Shown: in pieces, positions 1 through 9,730 of the stretch
Layout: the number at the start of each line of letters is the position of its first letter
Numbering within the stretch: position 1 is the stretch's first letter
From: Caprella mutica
Lineage: Eukaryota; Arthropoda; Malacostraca; Amphipoda; Caprellidae
Direction of reading: 5' to 3'
NCBI GenBank assembly: GCA_947561585.1
Contig: CANNZV010002619.1
Location: 26,618 to 90,617 of the forward strand
Length of the DNA: 64,000 nucleotides
Position numbers and translations under genes: made by a program
Notes under the pieces: model-generated
Seen by the model: the letters and a program-made list of their open reading frames with translations, nothing else
Database searches by the model: none
What the model was told of the DNA's origin: nothing

Positions 1-1045
1 TATTACAAACAGAAAATCAAATTCCAAATTTGGGTTACAATTTACATTATAGTTATATTTTTTGGCATAGTTTACTGAATCTATGAATACTATATCAGTC
101 TTAATTCTTTCATTCCAAAATATACTCATTTTCACGTAACCAAATAATATGTTTTGATCTTCTTATTAATCGAATAAAAATGATATCAAAACTAGGCTAA
201 AAAATAGCACTCTGTAAAAGTTTTTATCTCAATGAATTCAGAAGCATCATATTTTTCTGTAGGACATTCAAAGGAAGATTTGTTTTCTGTTTCCTTTTCT
301 TTTTGAAGCACAAAATTGTATTCCAGAGATCAAATTTGGTAGAAAGTTTCTTCCTTCTCTTTGCTTGCATGAAAGGATAGAAGAGAAAGAAGGGATGAAC
401 CTTGTTCACTGGTCTTTCACATATAACCTAATATTTAAACAAGAATCCTTGGTGTTATTTTGAAAGGTATGCTGATTTAATATGTATTTGTTCTGCGAAA
501 TATACTGAATTGATACATCTTGAGAGTGCACTGAGAGTTTTTTATCTTTTGAAAATTCGCGGCAATCTCCAAATTAAGCGAGAAAGCAGGCCTAACCAGA
601 ATGGAGGATACAATCAATTTGTCATTTAATTAGCTCATTTCATAAAAAAATATAATGGTTAAAGCTATACATTATAACTTGAATATCGAAATAAATAGAT
701 TGCCTCTTTCGATTTCGTCAATTTCAGTTTATATGTTATTCAATACTGTTAGTGACAGAATAGGTTCTTGTCGTTACACATCGTTACCAATAGTAACAAG
801 AGAAAAACTTAAATTTTATAAGTATTAAAGATATGTTCATATATGTATTGTTGATTAAGTTTGAGTTAGTTAGCTAAGGAGAAATTAATTTTTATTCGTT
901 CATTCCCCCTCTGTGCAAACTAGAGATTACAGGTATTCCAAAAGCCTTAAATCACACAGCGCAGTAATAAGATTGCGGAAATTCGGTAACTTGTGCGGAA
1001 CATACTGTTTACGTTAAATGTGATTTTGAAATAAATTTAAATGAA
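1..1045. other. AT-rich non-coding stretch
   Basis: No open frame of note and no clear repeat boundary is visible. The only small protein frame (224-409, minus) is a low-complexity lysine-rich translation of AT-rich DNA and shows no recognisable domain. A short stretch at 975-1000 reads GCGGAAATTCGGTAACTTG. It resembles the 15-bp repeat units described further on and lies just before the 32-bp satellite relics. Confidence 0.5.
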
Positions 1046-1049
1046 AAAA

Positions 1050-1145
1050 GAATCACTGTGATGATGAGCTATCAAATAGATGAGTCACTGTAATAAAATA
1101 GTTACATAAAATGAGTCACTGTGATGATTTGCTATCAAGTTGATA
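1050..1145 (+). repeat. Three degenerate units of the 32-bp satellite
   Basis: Three consecutive units of 31-32 bp each begin with GARTCACTGT. The first and third continue with GATGATG or GATGATT and then CTATCAA. They are diverged relatives of the long array at the right end of the window, whose unit is TCACTGTGATGATGTACTATC plus about ten bases. The same 32-bp spacing is retained here, so the match is not a chance motif. This looks like an old or seed copy of that satellite. Confidence 0.75.
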
Positions 1146-1967
1146 AGTGAATTCGTGATATTCCAAATAACTATTATATAAATTCAAATTTCTTTCAAAT
1201 CATCATTTTTTAAATTCTAACAATACCAATTCTAATATATTTTCAAATGTTATAACTATTAATGTTTCTCTTTGCTAATGTGAAATTAGTATACTGTGAA
1301 AATCATCACAAAAACCATTATTTGTCAGTGTCTGAAACTTTCTTAATTTCTTGACTATAAATAACACTAATTATTTTAAATCTGATATTGTTTTTACCAT
1401 TTTTTAGTATAGAATTGATAAAAAGAATATAGTTTTGAACTGCCAACCTGAATATTTCCATTCTTGCATCTAAAGCATCCAGATATTGCTTGGTCCTATA
1501 TTGCTGTCAGTTCTCACTTATTTCTTGCTGAGATAGATTTTCGTAATGTAGTCCAACTTTAAACTCATATCACCCAAAAATGATAGCGTCAGCAAAATTG
1601 GGACTTGCGGAGAATCCAAGAGATGACAGAATGTAACTTGGCGGTCAGAATACTAATTCTTTGTAGGATAACCATTAAATACATTTTATTGTTAAACTAT
1701 TATTAAACTGAGTTTTCTATATTATTCTACTTGACTTTCAATAGTATATTTTAATTAAGTCAAATATCCTTTAGGAAGAATTTTGGGTTGTTCAAAATCT
1801 GAAATAATCTTGTGGCATAACTTATTTTTTTATGTCTATTATTGCTAGAATATGGTAACAAGGAATAAATTTAATAATCATTTCATGGTTTTCGAATGTT
1901 CTCTTGAGAGGACGTTGGGCTTAAAAGGGTTAAACATTTACTGTTGTCATCCTCTGTGTTAGGCCAA

Positions 1968-2265
1968 ATTTTCCCTGTACCGAGATTAGCAGTGAGTGGA
2001 AGGCTATAAATTGTCAGTGCTAATTAGAAATATTGGTGTTAGTCCGTGCATGGCTAATAGGAAGAGCCACGTACGCTATGGAGAGAAGATTGCTGTGCAG
2101 TAATGAGGTGATAGTGGGCTTGGTGATGTATGTGCTGGGATTGATGTGCAGTGATGTGGTGATAGTGGGTCTGGTGATGTGATGGTTAGGGTGGAATGGT
2201 TCTGTAGTGATGAGGTGAGAGTTGGATCAATGATGGATTTAGGGGTGTGAAACGAGAAATATTGA
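1968..2265 (+). repeat. Dispersed repeat R1, plus copy, with ~50-bp minisatellite tail
   Basis: The first ~120 bp (from GATTAGCAGTGAGTGGAAGG) is almost identical to the reverse complement of about 54,120-54,275. It is followed by a degenerate tandem array with unit about 50 bp, built on GTGATGTGGTGATAGTG. The minus copy near 54 kb carries the same array with more units and has an extra ~14 bp around AGCCTGAGGGAGAAAG. No coding potential, no transfer-RNA-like promoter boxes and no terminal inverted repeats are visible, so the class of repeat is unknown. The small proline- and serine-rich frame on the minus strand is the array translated. Confidence 0.8.
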
Positions 2266-2269
2266 AGAA

Positions 2270-3072
2270 AACAGTGCAAAATGACTAAATTAAATCATTA
2301 TATGGTTTTGTTATTTATTACTATTGTTTTGGTGCAAGTTTAATTTGATCAACAGATTCGTCTATGAATAATTATTATAGTTTGTAATTTTAGAATTAAA
2401 TTTGTTCAATTGAAATATAAAATATTTTAAAAATGGGTTAAATTCATTATAATGATTCATATCTAAACTCATTCTACGTAGGGTATTATTTTAAATTAGT
2501 TTTTGAGGTATCAGTTGAAATGAATTATTTTCAAATTCATTTCCGCTATCTCAAAAATAACCTAAAAATATATTTCCGCTATGAATGACACAATGAACGA
2601 CAAATTGAAGCTTCAAACCCCAGGCAATAATCATTAGGGATTTGCTCTTGAGCGTTTACAATTTAAAGTTCATGTCGTTTAGACAAGGAGAGTGATAAAG
2701 TTTTACTAAATTTACAGCTCCCTAAACCAACTAGCAAGAAAACACAACAATTATCTGTGGCAGAGAGAGAGAGAACTATTTAGGTAAGTTTTTGTCCCTT
2801 TCGATACCATTGCAGTCAGGAAATATATAATGGGCAGCTTGTCTATTATTATTGATTATAGGTAATTTTGATAGTAGATTATATTACTTTATAATAACTT
2901 CAGATATTATAATTGTAGCTAATTTTTGTCAGAAATGTTCAACTAAAGAAGAATTTTTAAAATTCACGAAAAATTACTTTTCGGTTTGCGTTGAATTATT
3001 TATTGTCGTAGATAGAAGATCTTTCTAGCACTGACTAAAATCACCCATCGTAAGGTAACTGATTTTGTAGCT
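2270..3072. other. AT-rich non-coding stretch
   Basis: Nothing recognisable was seen between the R1 repeat and the long-TIR transposon, apart from a short GA run near 2,762. Confidence 0.4.
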
Positions 3073-3073
3073 A

Positions 3074-4063
3074 CCCACGGTGTTGTAAAAAAAAGGAAAC
3101 CCATTTCCAAATTGCGTTATTTTACAAACTGCCAACGCTAGAAATTTTCTAAAAAACACTGTTTCATTCGTTTACTTTTTTTGCATCTATGTTTAAAATA
3201 TTTTAAAGCAACGAATTAAAAAATGGAAATGGAAAGGGCTTACGCGTTGACGAAATACACAAATAGAGCTTCACAATATGTATAATTCATTTCAATATGG
3301 ATAATGAAGTAGTAAAAATTAAATCCTACAATTTTTCATTCAATTGACGTTTTCGTTATTTAGTTTTTCGTTCATGGAAATAATTCTTCATCATCAATCA
3401 CGATGTCTGTCATGTTTAAAAATTCTTTGGAATGTGCCTTTAGTGATTTCTAATCCGTTCCTTCAGATTGATGTTCCTGAATTTCGAATAAGTTGTTCAT
3501 GAACACGATTAATATTTTCATGTGTTCGTTCTGCTCTCCTGCAACCTGATTGTCTTTTGATAAAACTGAAAGTAGTTTATTCAATTTTGAATTTATTAAC
3601 ATTTGTCCATATGATCTATTTAGTTGGTGAAGAACTTTCCGAAAAGCATTGTTCAAAAAGATGTTGAACATGTTTAAAGCTTTCAATGTTCAAATAACTT
3701 AATTCTTTTGAAAGCTGCATTTTGAGGGTTTCGAATGTGAGAAATGATGTTTAATTTCTTTATTTTCTGTTATCTGAAACAAATAATAGTTGAGTTTGAT
3801 ATTTTTACATCTATATAAAATGAATTTATACCTATTGTGAAGATTGTTTTTGTGTTTTTTCGTACTCGAGCAAGCAATTTTTATTTCCCTTTCTTTAATT
3901 CGTTGCTGGATGTTTAATTTCAGTCGTAACTTTAATAGATTTAAAACATAGATGCAGAAAGAACAAACAAATACAAAAAAATGTGTTTAGAAAATTTCTA
4001 CCATTAATAGTTTGTAAAATAAACTAATTCGGCAATGGGTTTCCTTTTTTGGGCCACCCTGGA
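3074..4063. mobile_element. DNA transposon with ~230-bp terminal inverted repeats (copy A)
   Basis: The left end (3074 onward: a stretch with CACGGTG, poly-A, then GGAAACCCATTTCCAAATTG) pairs with the right end. The right end, reverse-complemented, reads CCAGGGTGGCCCAAAAAAGG then AAACCCATTGCC. Similarity between the arms can be followed for about 230 bp, with indels, to roughly 3,310 and 3,800. TA dinucleotides at 3072-3073 and 4064-4065 are possible target duplications. A second copy with a better left end (TA then CAGGGTGGCGCAAAAGAAAG) lies at 19,045. The interior holds a decayed reading frame conserved between copies. TA and CAGGGTGG ends suggest a Tc1/mariner-related origin, but no transposase is recognisable. 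Confidence 0.8.
3450..3670 (-). pseudogene. Remnant of a transposon-encoded protein in copy A
   Basis: A minus-strand frame of about 70 codons encodes a charged segment with EQNEHMKILIVFMNNLFEIQ near its C-terminus. The equivalent part of copy B (about 19,540-19,640, minus) encodes EKNEHMKTIFFFMNSILRIQ. Protein-level conservation between two copies whose DNA has clearly drifted suggests an ancestral coding region rather than a chance frame. The NEHMKxL...IQE pattern is like the C-terminal coiled tail of Myb/SANT-like accessory proteins of some DNA transposons, but that is only an impression. The upstream part in copy B is frameshifted. No start codon can be assigned. Confidence 0.4.
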
Positions 4064-4995
4064 TATAGGAAACTTATTCATGATAATATAGTTAAGGAAT
4101 TGTACATATAATAGTTTGTGTCTAAGGCTGCGGGCCCATCAAAAGCGTTTTCACGTGAATCTGGCAGCAAAGCTAGTAGGCGTGAGCCGTGGTACGTTAT
4201 TCCTATTGAACTGCTCATTCTGAAAGCGGTAATAGCAGGCGTGAAAGCTGGCATCAAAGCCAAAGTCTGCTAATTTTCGGAAAAACTTCAAACACCAATC
4301 GATTTGGTGGACAATATCTTGATAAAAAAAAATTAACTTTAATTTTCCAACCTTTCGAAAATACATTTTTATTCATCAATAGGAAATGAATATATATCTT
4401 TTTACTATTCACTTAATTAAAATACATGTATGTAAATATTTTACAATGTGTATTACTTATTGTATAGATAATAACAATATGATTATTCTAAAATTACAAT
4501 TGTGAAATTACCATATGAATTGTGAAAAATTCAAATATATTCAAACATCAATATCGACGCTAAAGTGATTATAGTGAGCGGTGTCATAATTATGCTTGCG
4601 CACAAGCATGAATTACGAAGGTTGTTTTTAATTACAGAAAAACACGATGTTCCGTTTTATTCATAACTAGGGCCCGGATTTATAGGCACTTATGCTGTAA
4701 GAGCTATAATGCCTACAAGAGCATATAGAAAATAGGCATAATAGGCATTATGCTATTTTGCCTATTATGCATATAAATGCCTAGAAATATATAGCAAATA
4801 AGCTAATCTGACGGATAATTAAGATGTAGTTGTGTTTCTGTTCAGTTTCTATATATATATTATTGTTTATTACAATAGGACTTCCAAAATTTACTTCAGT
4901 GTGCCATATAATCATATTACCGTTTTCTTTCTTAAAGATAGAATATTTAGCAAGTCATTTTTGTATTTGTTATCGTGGTGCACACATCGGTAAGA

Positions 4996-7220
4996 ATGCC
5001 TAAAGGGGCCTTTACACGGTAAGTGCTCAGTGCCACTTTGTGGTGACACTGCTCTATGCCACGCCCACTTTGCTACTTGCCCCACCCTTTTTGGCAAAAC
5101 TTGGTGGTGACCAAGCTATCGCTCTGAGAGCGAACGCTCACCACAAAGTGCCACTGTCTGTCAGTAGCGATTGCCAGACAATCAACAACCCCTTTCATTG
5201 GCCTAGTTGAAGAGCACCCATGCCTATGGAAAATAAAATCTAAAGATTATAAACATAAAACACTAACAGCGTTAGTGTTTAATATCATATTAGATGCTAA
5301 CCACGATACTAAAGTGTCAGTGCCCACCAAAGCACATTCTGCTCGTGTAAAGGCGCTGAGCTAATTGGTGGGCAGTGTGGTGAAAAAAGTGTGGTGAATA
5401 GTGGCACTGACCAGTGCTCGTGTAAAGGCCCCTTAAAGCTAAGCGGCCGGAGAGTGTTCGAATTAGAAGCTTAGTAGAGGAATTTGGTGAAAATGTGTTG
5501 TTCTGTGACAATGGTGAATCAAAATGCAAGCCGTGTAACACTAAACTTAGAAGTGTTAAAAAGTGCAATATCATAGCACATTTCAAAACTAACAAACATA
5601 AATCTAATGTAGCTAGTTGTTCAGACAGGAATGAAGAAGATGAGAATTACCCTAATGTCCGTCCAAGTACTGCTCAGTTCTACCTTGATCTCTGTTTCGC
5701 TTTGGTCAGTGCGAATATTCCAATATGGAAAATAGAAAATGATGCCTTCAAAAGCTTTCTCGAGAAATATACTGGGTTTGTTGTACCAAGTGAATCAACA
5801 ATACGGAAAGCTTATGTTGGCAAGCATTACCATTCTACATTGGATAGAATTAGATCAGTAGTTGGTGACAAAAAGATATGGCTTAGCGTAGATGAGTGTA
5901 CAGATTGCACTGGGAGGCAGATTGCTAATGCAATAATAGGGACAATGGAGATAGATAAAGAATCTAATATATTTTTGTTAAATTGTGAACAATTAGATAA
6001 AACCAATAGCGTAACAATAGCTCAGTTCATTGAATCATCCCTTTGTTTGTTATGGCCAGATGGAATAAAATTTGATAATATTTTACTGTTAGTCACAGAT
6101 GCAGCGTCTTACATGAAGAAAACAGCGTCCTCTTTACGAATCCTGTACCCAAATATGATTCACCTAACTTGCCTCGCGCACGGTTTACACAGAATTGCTG
6201 AGGAAGTTCGAGCTCAATTCAAGGATATAGATGAATTGATTTCAAATGGTAAGAAGATATTTCTTAAATGTCCCAGACGATGTGAAATCTTTCGCGAGCT
6301 AGCTCCAGATGTGCCACTTCCCCCGCAGCCTGTCGTAACTAGACGGGGAACGTGGCTTACTGCTGCAATGTACTACGCAAAACATTTACCCGCTATTCAG
6401 GTAAGATATATTAATTCTGTTGCAGCCATTTAATCCATTAGTACGGTTGAACATATAGCTATAACTGTCACATGTGAGAACTTAAGTCTACCTAAACCGC
6501 GGAACTCCCGGAATGCCCGGAACACCCAGAACAGTAGCGAAAAATCAGAAGTAGCAAAAACTTTCAGCGGTTAAATCAAATAATCTGACCTTATCTAACC
6601 TTCTCTTAAATGTACATTGACTTTTCACTACTGTTCCGGAAGTTCCGGGCATTCCGAGAATTCCGCAATTTAAATCCTTCCTGGAAACTTTGTTTATAAC
6701 TGTATTTCTTTCCGTATTTCACCAGAACGTCATCGAGTCATTTAATCCTGATGATGCCACTTCCATTAAAATCGTCCAAGAGTTGTTGAAGGAACAGTCT
6801 ACACAGCACAACTTACTTTACATATCTGCAAATTTTTCATCTTTGGCCAATTCCATAAAGAAATTGGAAGAGAGAATTTTAGAAATGGTAAAATCACTTG
6901 AAATATTTCATTCGGCTCTAAGGAATATCAGTGTGGCCTGTGGTGAAGTCGGCAAACGAATCAATGCAAAAGCGGAACAAGTTGTTACCAATAATCCTGG
7001 TTTAAAAACAATTGAAAATCTTAGAGGTATCATTGTTGGACAAGAAGTAAATATGGAGAGGAAGTTTGCTCAGAATGCTGTGTACTTCAAGTATGGGCCA
7101 TTAACTTCAGTTGAAGTAGAGAGAAGCTTCTCAAAATTGACTATGCTATTGAGTGACCAGAGACTTTCACTAAAAACAGAAAATGTTAGAAAACTATTAA
7201 CTATATCTTCCAACTATTAA
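4996..7220 (+). CDS. hAT transposase (CGGBP1-like), two exons, split by a MITE after codon 3
   Basis: The enzyme cuts and pastes the surrounding hAT element in the nucleus. Removing the MITE and one 3-bp duplication leaves a continuous frame: 4996-5003, 5437-6400, then 6726-7220, about 488 codons. The ATG at 4996 encodes MPK and the frame resumes with AKRPESVRIR at 5438. A BED-type finger follows (Cx2C at about 5525, Hx5H to about 5599), as in CGGBP1-like proteins. RNase-H-like core residues are the aspartates in WLSVDECTD (about 5890) and LLLVTDAASY (about 6100), with the CLAHGLH motif near 6170. The third acid is probably in VEVERSFS within the hAT dimerisation region (about 7080-7200). The intron 6401-6725 is GT-AG, phase 0 (CAG/GTAAGA to CCAG/AAC). 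As it stands, translation from the original ATG runs into the MITE, and the frame just upstream of 5426 is stopped, so the copy is probably non-functional or depends on a downstream start. Confidence 0.85.
5004..5433 (+). mobile_element. 430-bp MITE, copy 1, inside the hAT transposase start
   Basis: The ends are AGGGGCCTTTACACG and its reverse complement CGTGTAAAGGCCCCT. TAA lies on both sides (5001-5003 and 5434-5436). Using a 3-bp TAA duplication restores the host reading frame exactly, which favours a PIF/Harbinger-type element with TWA duplications over a TTAA piggyBac-type one. Copy 2 at 14,719 differs at only about ten positions plus a 14-bp tandem duplication present here (GTGTGGTGAAAAAA near 5,375-5,400). 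No coding capacity. Confidence 0.9.
6401..6725 (+). other. Phase-0 intron of the hAT transposase
   Basis: The donor CAG/GTAAGA begins at 6401. The acceptor is a pyrimidine-rich stretch ending in CACCAG at 6725. Joining 6400 to 6726 keeps the frame open and links the catalytic core to the C-terminal dimerisation part. Most of the intron is occupied by a small inverted-repeat element. Confidence 0.75.
6492..6675. mobile_element. Small MITE within the transposase intron
   Basis: Inverted arms of about 39-45 bp: 6499-6537 (GCGGAACTCCCGGAATGCCC...) pairs with 6628-6666, which reverse-complemented reads GCGGAATTCTCGGAATGCCC. A TAAA-type sequence is present outside both arms, but no unambiguous target duplication can be assigned. 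The arms are unusually GC-rich for this window. It is too short to encode anything. Confidence 0.7.
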
Positions 7221-7849
7221 TGTTTTGTTATATAATGATAAATTTATTTGTATTTCTTTGTTTCTATTAATTATATAAATGTTCAATATAATTTAAAATT
7301 ATTGTTTCAGTTCTTTTCATAAATGTATTTATACAAATAAAATTAATATGCAATATAAATGTTCAATTTCCTGCCTGCGATGTAAAATACATACCTCAGT
7401 CTCCGTAAAATAGCTGGACATATTTTTAATGCTAGTGCAAAAGAAAACTATGACATAGAGCATATACTTCTCTAATAATAAGTGCCTATTTTGCCTACAA
7501 AGCTGGATATATGAGCATATTTTATAGCGCTATTTTGACTAGATTTTTAGTGCTATTTCAACTATTTTTAAGTGCCTATAAATCCGGGCCCTGTTCATAA
7601 CATATCCTTATATATATTTTTAATATTTTAAATTTTTAGTTTTTAAATTTTTAAATTATATTTTTAATATATATTTTTCATAAATATATATATTTAATAT
7701 ATTTTTTATTTAATAATATTTTATATTTACCCAAGGAATATTCCATGGTGATCATTTTTTGATATTGGGGGAATGCAATTTTTTGACACTTTTATGAAAT
7801 AATCCCATAAATCACAAGGGAATATCTGGGGAATCACAGAGATGAATCT

Positions 7850-8265
7850 CAATGGAATAATGAAGGAATGCCAATGGAATGAGTAATCCATAGATGGAGG
7901 GGATAATGAAGGAATACCAATTGAAATAAGACATCTAAAGTAAGAGGGAATATTGAAGGAATACCTATGGAATAAGACATCTAAATGAGGAGGGAATATT
8001 GAAGGAAAACCTATGGAATAAGACAACTAAAGGATGAGGGAATATTGAAGGAATACATATGGAATAGGACATCTAAAGGAAGAGGGAATAATGAAGGAAT
8101 ACCTATGGAATAAGACATCTAAGGTAAGAGGGAATTTTGAAGGATTACCTATGGAATAAGACATCTATAGGAATAGGGAATATTGAAAAGATATCTTTTG
8201 AATGAATCATCCTAAGGAAGAGGGAATATTGAAGAAGTACAAATGAAATAAGACATCCAAAAGGA
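7850..8265 (+). repeat. Minisatellite, ~46-bp unit
   Basis: About nine imperfect units follow the pattern GGAATATTGAAGGAATACC then TATGGAATAAGACATCTAAA and a GAGGAGG-like tail, repeating about every 46 bp. Units differ by several bases each. The serine/phenylalanine-rich minus frame (7727-8026) is this array translated and is not a gene. A GGAATATTCC motif just before it (about 7736) recurs in the separate array at 27.7-28.6 kb. Confidence 0.85.
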
Positions 8266-8269
8266 GATG

Positions 8270-9728
8270 GATCACTGGCAATGTATCACTATTCACTTGA
8301 CTGCAAAACTCAATTGTGACATAACTATACACCAAGAAGTTTATTTTGAACAAATGACTGTAAAATTTTTTTTACGAATATTTACACTTTAATAAAAGGA
8401 CACATTACTTAAATCTAGGTATTTCCACAATTGTCCCTTTGTAGTGGGATGAAATGAAAGAATCTAAACAAACGTCAATCATTTTATTAAAATATCGAAT
8501 AGCACATGATTTAGAATGGGCTTAATTAATGTAATCAAGCACAAATTAATTCCTGGGTAACTTGTTTACATGTTGTTGAGGCTCTATCTATGTTTTATAA
8601 GCTCTCAGTATTTTTCACTTGATATTTCTTATTTATTCTATACCGCTATGGTTGTACTTTTCAAGTGCAAAGTTTTAAAATTTTTAGTTAAGAAATGCTC
8701 ACAGGTTTCATTCACCATCACCTCCTCATTTTCCTCTTCCATCTGTTAATGCATTCAACGATCAACAGTGCTTTCGTCTCTTTTTGCAAAATTATCGACC
8801 AGTACAATCGATTGGTGGTAATGTAATTTGCTATGAGCTACTTTCCTGTGTGACAACTAGTACAAAGTCTTTTGTATTTGGTTCTTTACTTTAACCTGGA
8901 GCAAATATATTCAATAGAGCAATTTATTTCATTATTCCTACATATTCTCGAATATGAAGTGAATATAGTGGTGTCAGTGCAGCTATAGTTTTAGTGCACG
9001 CACTTCATACTATATAGTTTACACAACGAAATGAAGAGGACATGTCTCCAGATTTGTAACTTCTTAGTGACAGTGGTACCTAAAAAGAAATAAAATGATT
9101 AATTATCATCAATCAATAATCTGTATTCAATAAGTTAATCCATAAATTAAATAAAAAACCTAAGTATTTCATTTAAATTTTAAAAGATAAAAAGTAGATT
9201 GTAAAGGGAATACAGATTTAGATAAGGAAACAGTTTTTGAGAAACCATATGGGTCAAAAAAGGAAAAAAAAATCAAATTTAAGTAAAAACAAGAAAGCGC
9301 TCATGAACGAAGAAAAGCTAGTATGAACATAAAAATTTGAACATAAAAGCTACTTTGAACATAATAATACCTTTTTATACCAATCTGTTTCCATTTGTAA
9401 TTATTTCCAACTGTGTTTCCCTAATTGTATCTCCTCTAATAAATTCAAGAGAGAAATAAAAATATATTTGATGGCTAGTGTTTCTATTTATTCATTATTG
9501 TAGCACTTTGTGTACTCTATAAACATTGTTTCTTTATTTTTGTTGAGATATTTTTGATTCTTCAATTCAATTTCGTGGCTGTGGTTATAAATATATATGC
9601 ATGGTCTATTTTTCACTGTTTTTCTTCTTATCTCCAAGTTGATGGACGTAGACTTCATGTACCTATCCTATCAGTGTGGATGTGGGATGAGTTTGACATG
9701 GAACTACATATGCACCACCTATGTCATG
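8270..9728. other. Non-coding stretch with a diverged dispersed repeat
   Basis: Only one relationship was seen. About 8,700-8,880 (CTCATTTTCCTCTTCCATCTGT and a GAGCTACTTTCCTGTGTGAC-like segment) is weakly alignable with 13,425-13,600 in the same orientation. The rest is AT-rich with no frame of interest. Confidence 0.35.
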
Positions 9729-9730
9729 TA

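Larger units (their letters stand above)
4668..7593 (+). mobile_element. hAT transposon, complete ends with 8-bp target duplication
   Basis: The left end TAGGGCCCGGATTTATAGGC and the reverse-complemented right end CAGGGCCCGGATTTATAGGC match over about 25 bp with one difference, at the first base. Both are flanked by the perfect 8-bp direct repeat TTCATAAC (4660-4667 and 7594-7601). 8-bp duplications and (C/T)AGGG ends are hallmarks of the hAT superfamily. Subterminal repeats of the type ATAGGCATAATAGGC follow the left end. The element carries a two-exon transposase gene. It contains two later insertions: a 430-bp MITE at the start of the gene and a small inverted-repeat element in the intron. 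Confidence 0.95.

Noticed and set aside
4078..4366. Two overlapping minus-strand frames with possible protein character
   Set aside because: No transposase or host motif recognised and no conserved partner in the window. They straddle the right flank of copy A.
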